Shown: positions 62,610-64,000 of the stretch, piece by piece
Layout: each line of letters starts with the position of its first letter
How positions within the stretch are numbered: position 1 is the stretch's first letter
DNA from: Parabacteroides sp. PH5-46
GTDB taxonomy: Bacteria > Bacteroidota > Bacteroidia > Bacteroidales > Tannerellaceae
DNA: 64,000 bases
NCBI RefSeq assembly: GCF_029892785.1
Contig: NZ_JARXXA010000020.1
Location: 19,641-83,640, forward strand
Direction of reading: 5' to 3'
Translations under genes and position numbers: made by a program
The notes under the pieces: model-generated
Told to the model about the DNA's origin: nothing
Databases searched by the model: none
The model's input: only the letters and a program-made list of their open reading frames with translations

Positions 62610-63770
62610 TCATCCTTTATATTTGCGTAATTCAATGCAGAAAGTCGTTCCTTTTCCCAACTCTGAATTCTTTACGAATATTTTTCCGCCATGATAGGAC
62701 TCGATGATCCGCTTTACCAAAGATAATCCTAGCCCCCAGCCTCTGGCTTTTGTTGTATAACCAGGACTGAAAATCGTATCAAACTTCGACTTGTGAATTC
62801 CTTTTCCTGTATCTCTTATCTCAATCTGTATATCTTTTTTACGGATGGCAACCTGAAAAGTAATCTCGCCTTGTCCCCCCATCGCATCTACGGCATTCTT
62901 CACCAGGTTTTCTATCACCCAGGCAAAGAGAGATTCGTTCATCAACACCAATGCCGGCTCCTCCGTCAGGTGAGTATATAACTTAACCTTAGAAGATATA
63001 CGGGTTTTCATATAATCCAATGCCGACAAAACAGAAAGGTTTATATTAACAGGTGTAGGATCGGGGTTAGAACCGATCTTCGAGAAGCGATCCGCAATTG
63101 TCTCCAACCGTTTCACATCCTTATCCATCTCATTTAATAAAGACGGATCCATATCTTTCGTACGCAAATATTCAATCCAGGCAACCAGTGAAGAGATGGG
63201 TGTACCCAGCTGATGGGCTGTCTCTTTTGACAAACCGATCCATACTTTATTCTGCTCAGCTTTCTTAGTACTCGACAAGGCGAAAAAAGCAATCAAAATA
63301 AATACAAAGACAGTAACCAACTGTGCATAAGGGAATATTGACAATCGCTTTAAGATAATCGAGTCGTCATAATACAAGTATTGAACAACATCATCCTCAA
63401 TTTCAATAATAAATGGCGTTTTCTTTGCCTTCAATTCCTTTACCTTCTTCAGCAAAAAGGTCTCCTGATTCACTTCCGGCAGTTTTATATTATTAAAGTA
63501 AATCACACTATCATTTTCATTACACAAAATAACTGGTATTGTAGTGTTCCCTTCCAGTATTCTCAATATCAAACGAATATAATCCTCATCTTCACTCTGG
63601 CTTGTTACAACGCGATTCGCCTCTCCCCATACTTCCATCTTTTGGCGCTCTTCGTCAGCCAAGTCTTTGATCAATATATTTGATGTAATAACAGAGGCTA
63701 TTGCTATTAACAAAGTCCCTAAAATCAAGAGATACTTCAAGCGTTGCCGTGATTCATATATCGTGCTCAT
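62610..63770 (-). CDS. sensor histidine kinase
   Basis: A 386-residue membrane sensor kinase. I chose the ATG at 63770, preceded by AAAGGAAG, over a TTG at 63785. Two transmembrane helices (about 14-36 and 148-166) enclose an extracytoplasmic sensing domain of about 110 residues. The dimerisation/phosphorylation box is LSKETAHQLGTPISSLVAW with His186. HATPase motifs follow: N box VIENLVKNAVDA, G1 IRDTGKGI, G2 TKARGWGLGLSLVKRI. No response regulator is adjacent, so it is an orphan here. The signal sensed is unknown. Confidence 0.9.
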   Translation of the reverse strand: MSTIYESRQRLKYLLILGTLLIAIASVITSNILIKDLADEERQKMEVWGEANRVVTSQSEDEDYIRLILRILEGNTTIPVILCNENDSVIYFNNIKLPEVNQETFLLKKVKELKAKKTPFIIEIEDDVVQYLYYDDSIILKRLSIFPYAQLVTVFVFILIAFFALSSTKKAEQNKVWIGLSKETAHQLGTPISSLVAWIEYLRTKDMDPSLLNEMDKDVKRLETIADRFSKIGSNPDPTPVNINLSVLSALDYMKTRISSKVKLYTHLTEEPALVLMNESLFAWVIENLVKNAVDAMGGQGEITFQVAIRKKDIQIEIRDTGKGIHKSKFDTIFSPGYTTKARGWGLGLSLVKRIIESYHGGKIFVKNSELGKGTTFCIELRKYKG

Positions 63771-63852
63771 AATACTTCCTTTCAACTAATATGAAACGAG
63801 AAAAAACGTGCATTATTGTTAATGCAAAGAAACTACTTTCCCCTAAACAAAC

Positions 63853-63888
63853 AAAGGAGTTGTTTCGTTATATTGAAACAACTCCTTT
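63853..63888 (-). terminator. terminator downstream of the 5S rRNA gene
   Basis: AAAGGAGTTGTTTC (63853-63866) and GAAACAACTCCTTT (63875-63888) form a 14-bp perfect stem with an 8-nt loop. On the minus strand the tail is TTTGTTTGTTTA-like. It ends the rRNA operon entering from the right edge. Confidence 0.8.
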
Positions 63889-63904
63889 AGTTTAGTAATA
63901 AAAA

Positions 63905-64000
<96 letters not shown>

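Overview
The window is a gene-dense chromosomal segment of a Bacteroidales bacterium. It has the flavour of Parabacteroides/Tannerellaceae, but the genus is an inference. The evidence is at least fifteen promoters with the Bacteroidetes -7 box TAnnTTTG (the best with TTG about 20 bp upstream), SprA of the type IX secretion system, DUF1573 proteins, an A2M-family protein, a TonB-dependent receptor, an elongated NusB, a murK-murQ pair, DUF3098-uppP-truB, and a radical-SAM/lipoprotein cassette. I found no insertion sequence, prophage, integrase, CRISPR array or tRNA gene, so this is mostly core genome with a few accessory patches.

Layout. 1-1922: aconitase (cut by the left edge) and malate dehydrogenase, leftward. 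2079-5160: AraC-type regulator, then a C11 peptidase lipoprotein, GNAT and DNA-glycosylase-like operon. 5200-6856: murK-murQ (peptidoglycan recycling). 6839-9739: leftward nusB-yajC-ybbR-coaE. 10118-11453: thyA-folA. 11607-18874: a giant alpha-2-macroglobulin-like protein and two related DUF1573 proteins. 18886-24721: meaB, dxs, trkA, trkH. 24887-32895: ruvA and sprA. 32911-36141: leftward mtaB, lipid A-type acyltransferase, glycosyltransferase. 36452-40222: acyl-CoA synthetase and a TonB-dependent receptor. 40328-44496: ftsX, DUF3098, uppP, truB, queA, folK. 44513-45957: metK behind a SAM-II-like riboswitch. 45973-49182: Mla-type ABC transporter pair and miaB, leftward. 49446-51473: small membrane protein and an acyl-CoA:carboxylate CoA-transferase. 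51547-52920: histidine phosphatase and a lipoprotein, leftward. 53012-55058: two related lipoproteins and a radical SAM/SPASM enzyme. 55071-58259: PepSY-like lipoprotein and a GH123-like secreted protein. 58368-62520: DUF177, rpmF, fabH, era, der, leftward. 62610-63770: sensor histidine kinase. From 63905 the 3' part of a 5S rRNA gene enters from the right edge.

The points most worth a second look are these. (1) The rSAM-SPASM/lipoprotein cassette at 53.0-55.1 kb is a candidate modified-lipoprotein system of unknown product. (2) Two intergenic arrays of palindromes are phased at exactly 22 bp, at 9964-10027 upstream of thyA and 36247-36346 upstream of the acyl-CoA synthetase. They differ in sequence but share architecture: dyads every 22 bp, outer AATTG/CAATT arms, a T-rich end, and a position 45-50 bp upstream of a clear -33/-7 promoter. 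(3) A SAM-II-like aptamer at metK is enclosed by a 9-bp long-range helix that ends in a T-run. (4) A short promoter-to-terminator interval at 47.5-47.65 kb could encode a small RNA.

Several start codons were moved inward from the longest open frame. In two cases (nusB and the acyl-CoA synthetase) the longer frame begins inside promoter elements.
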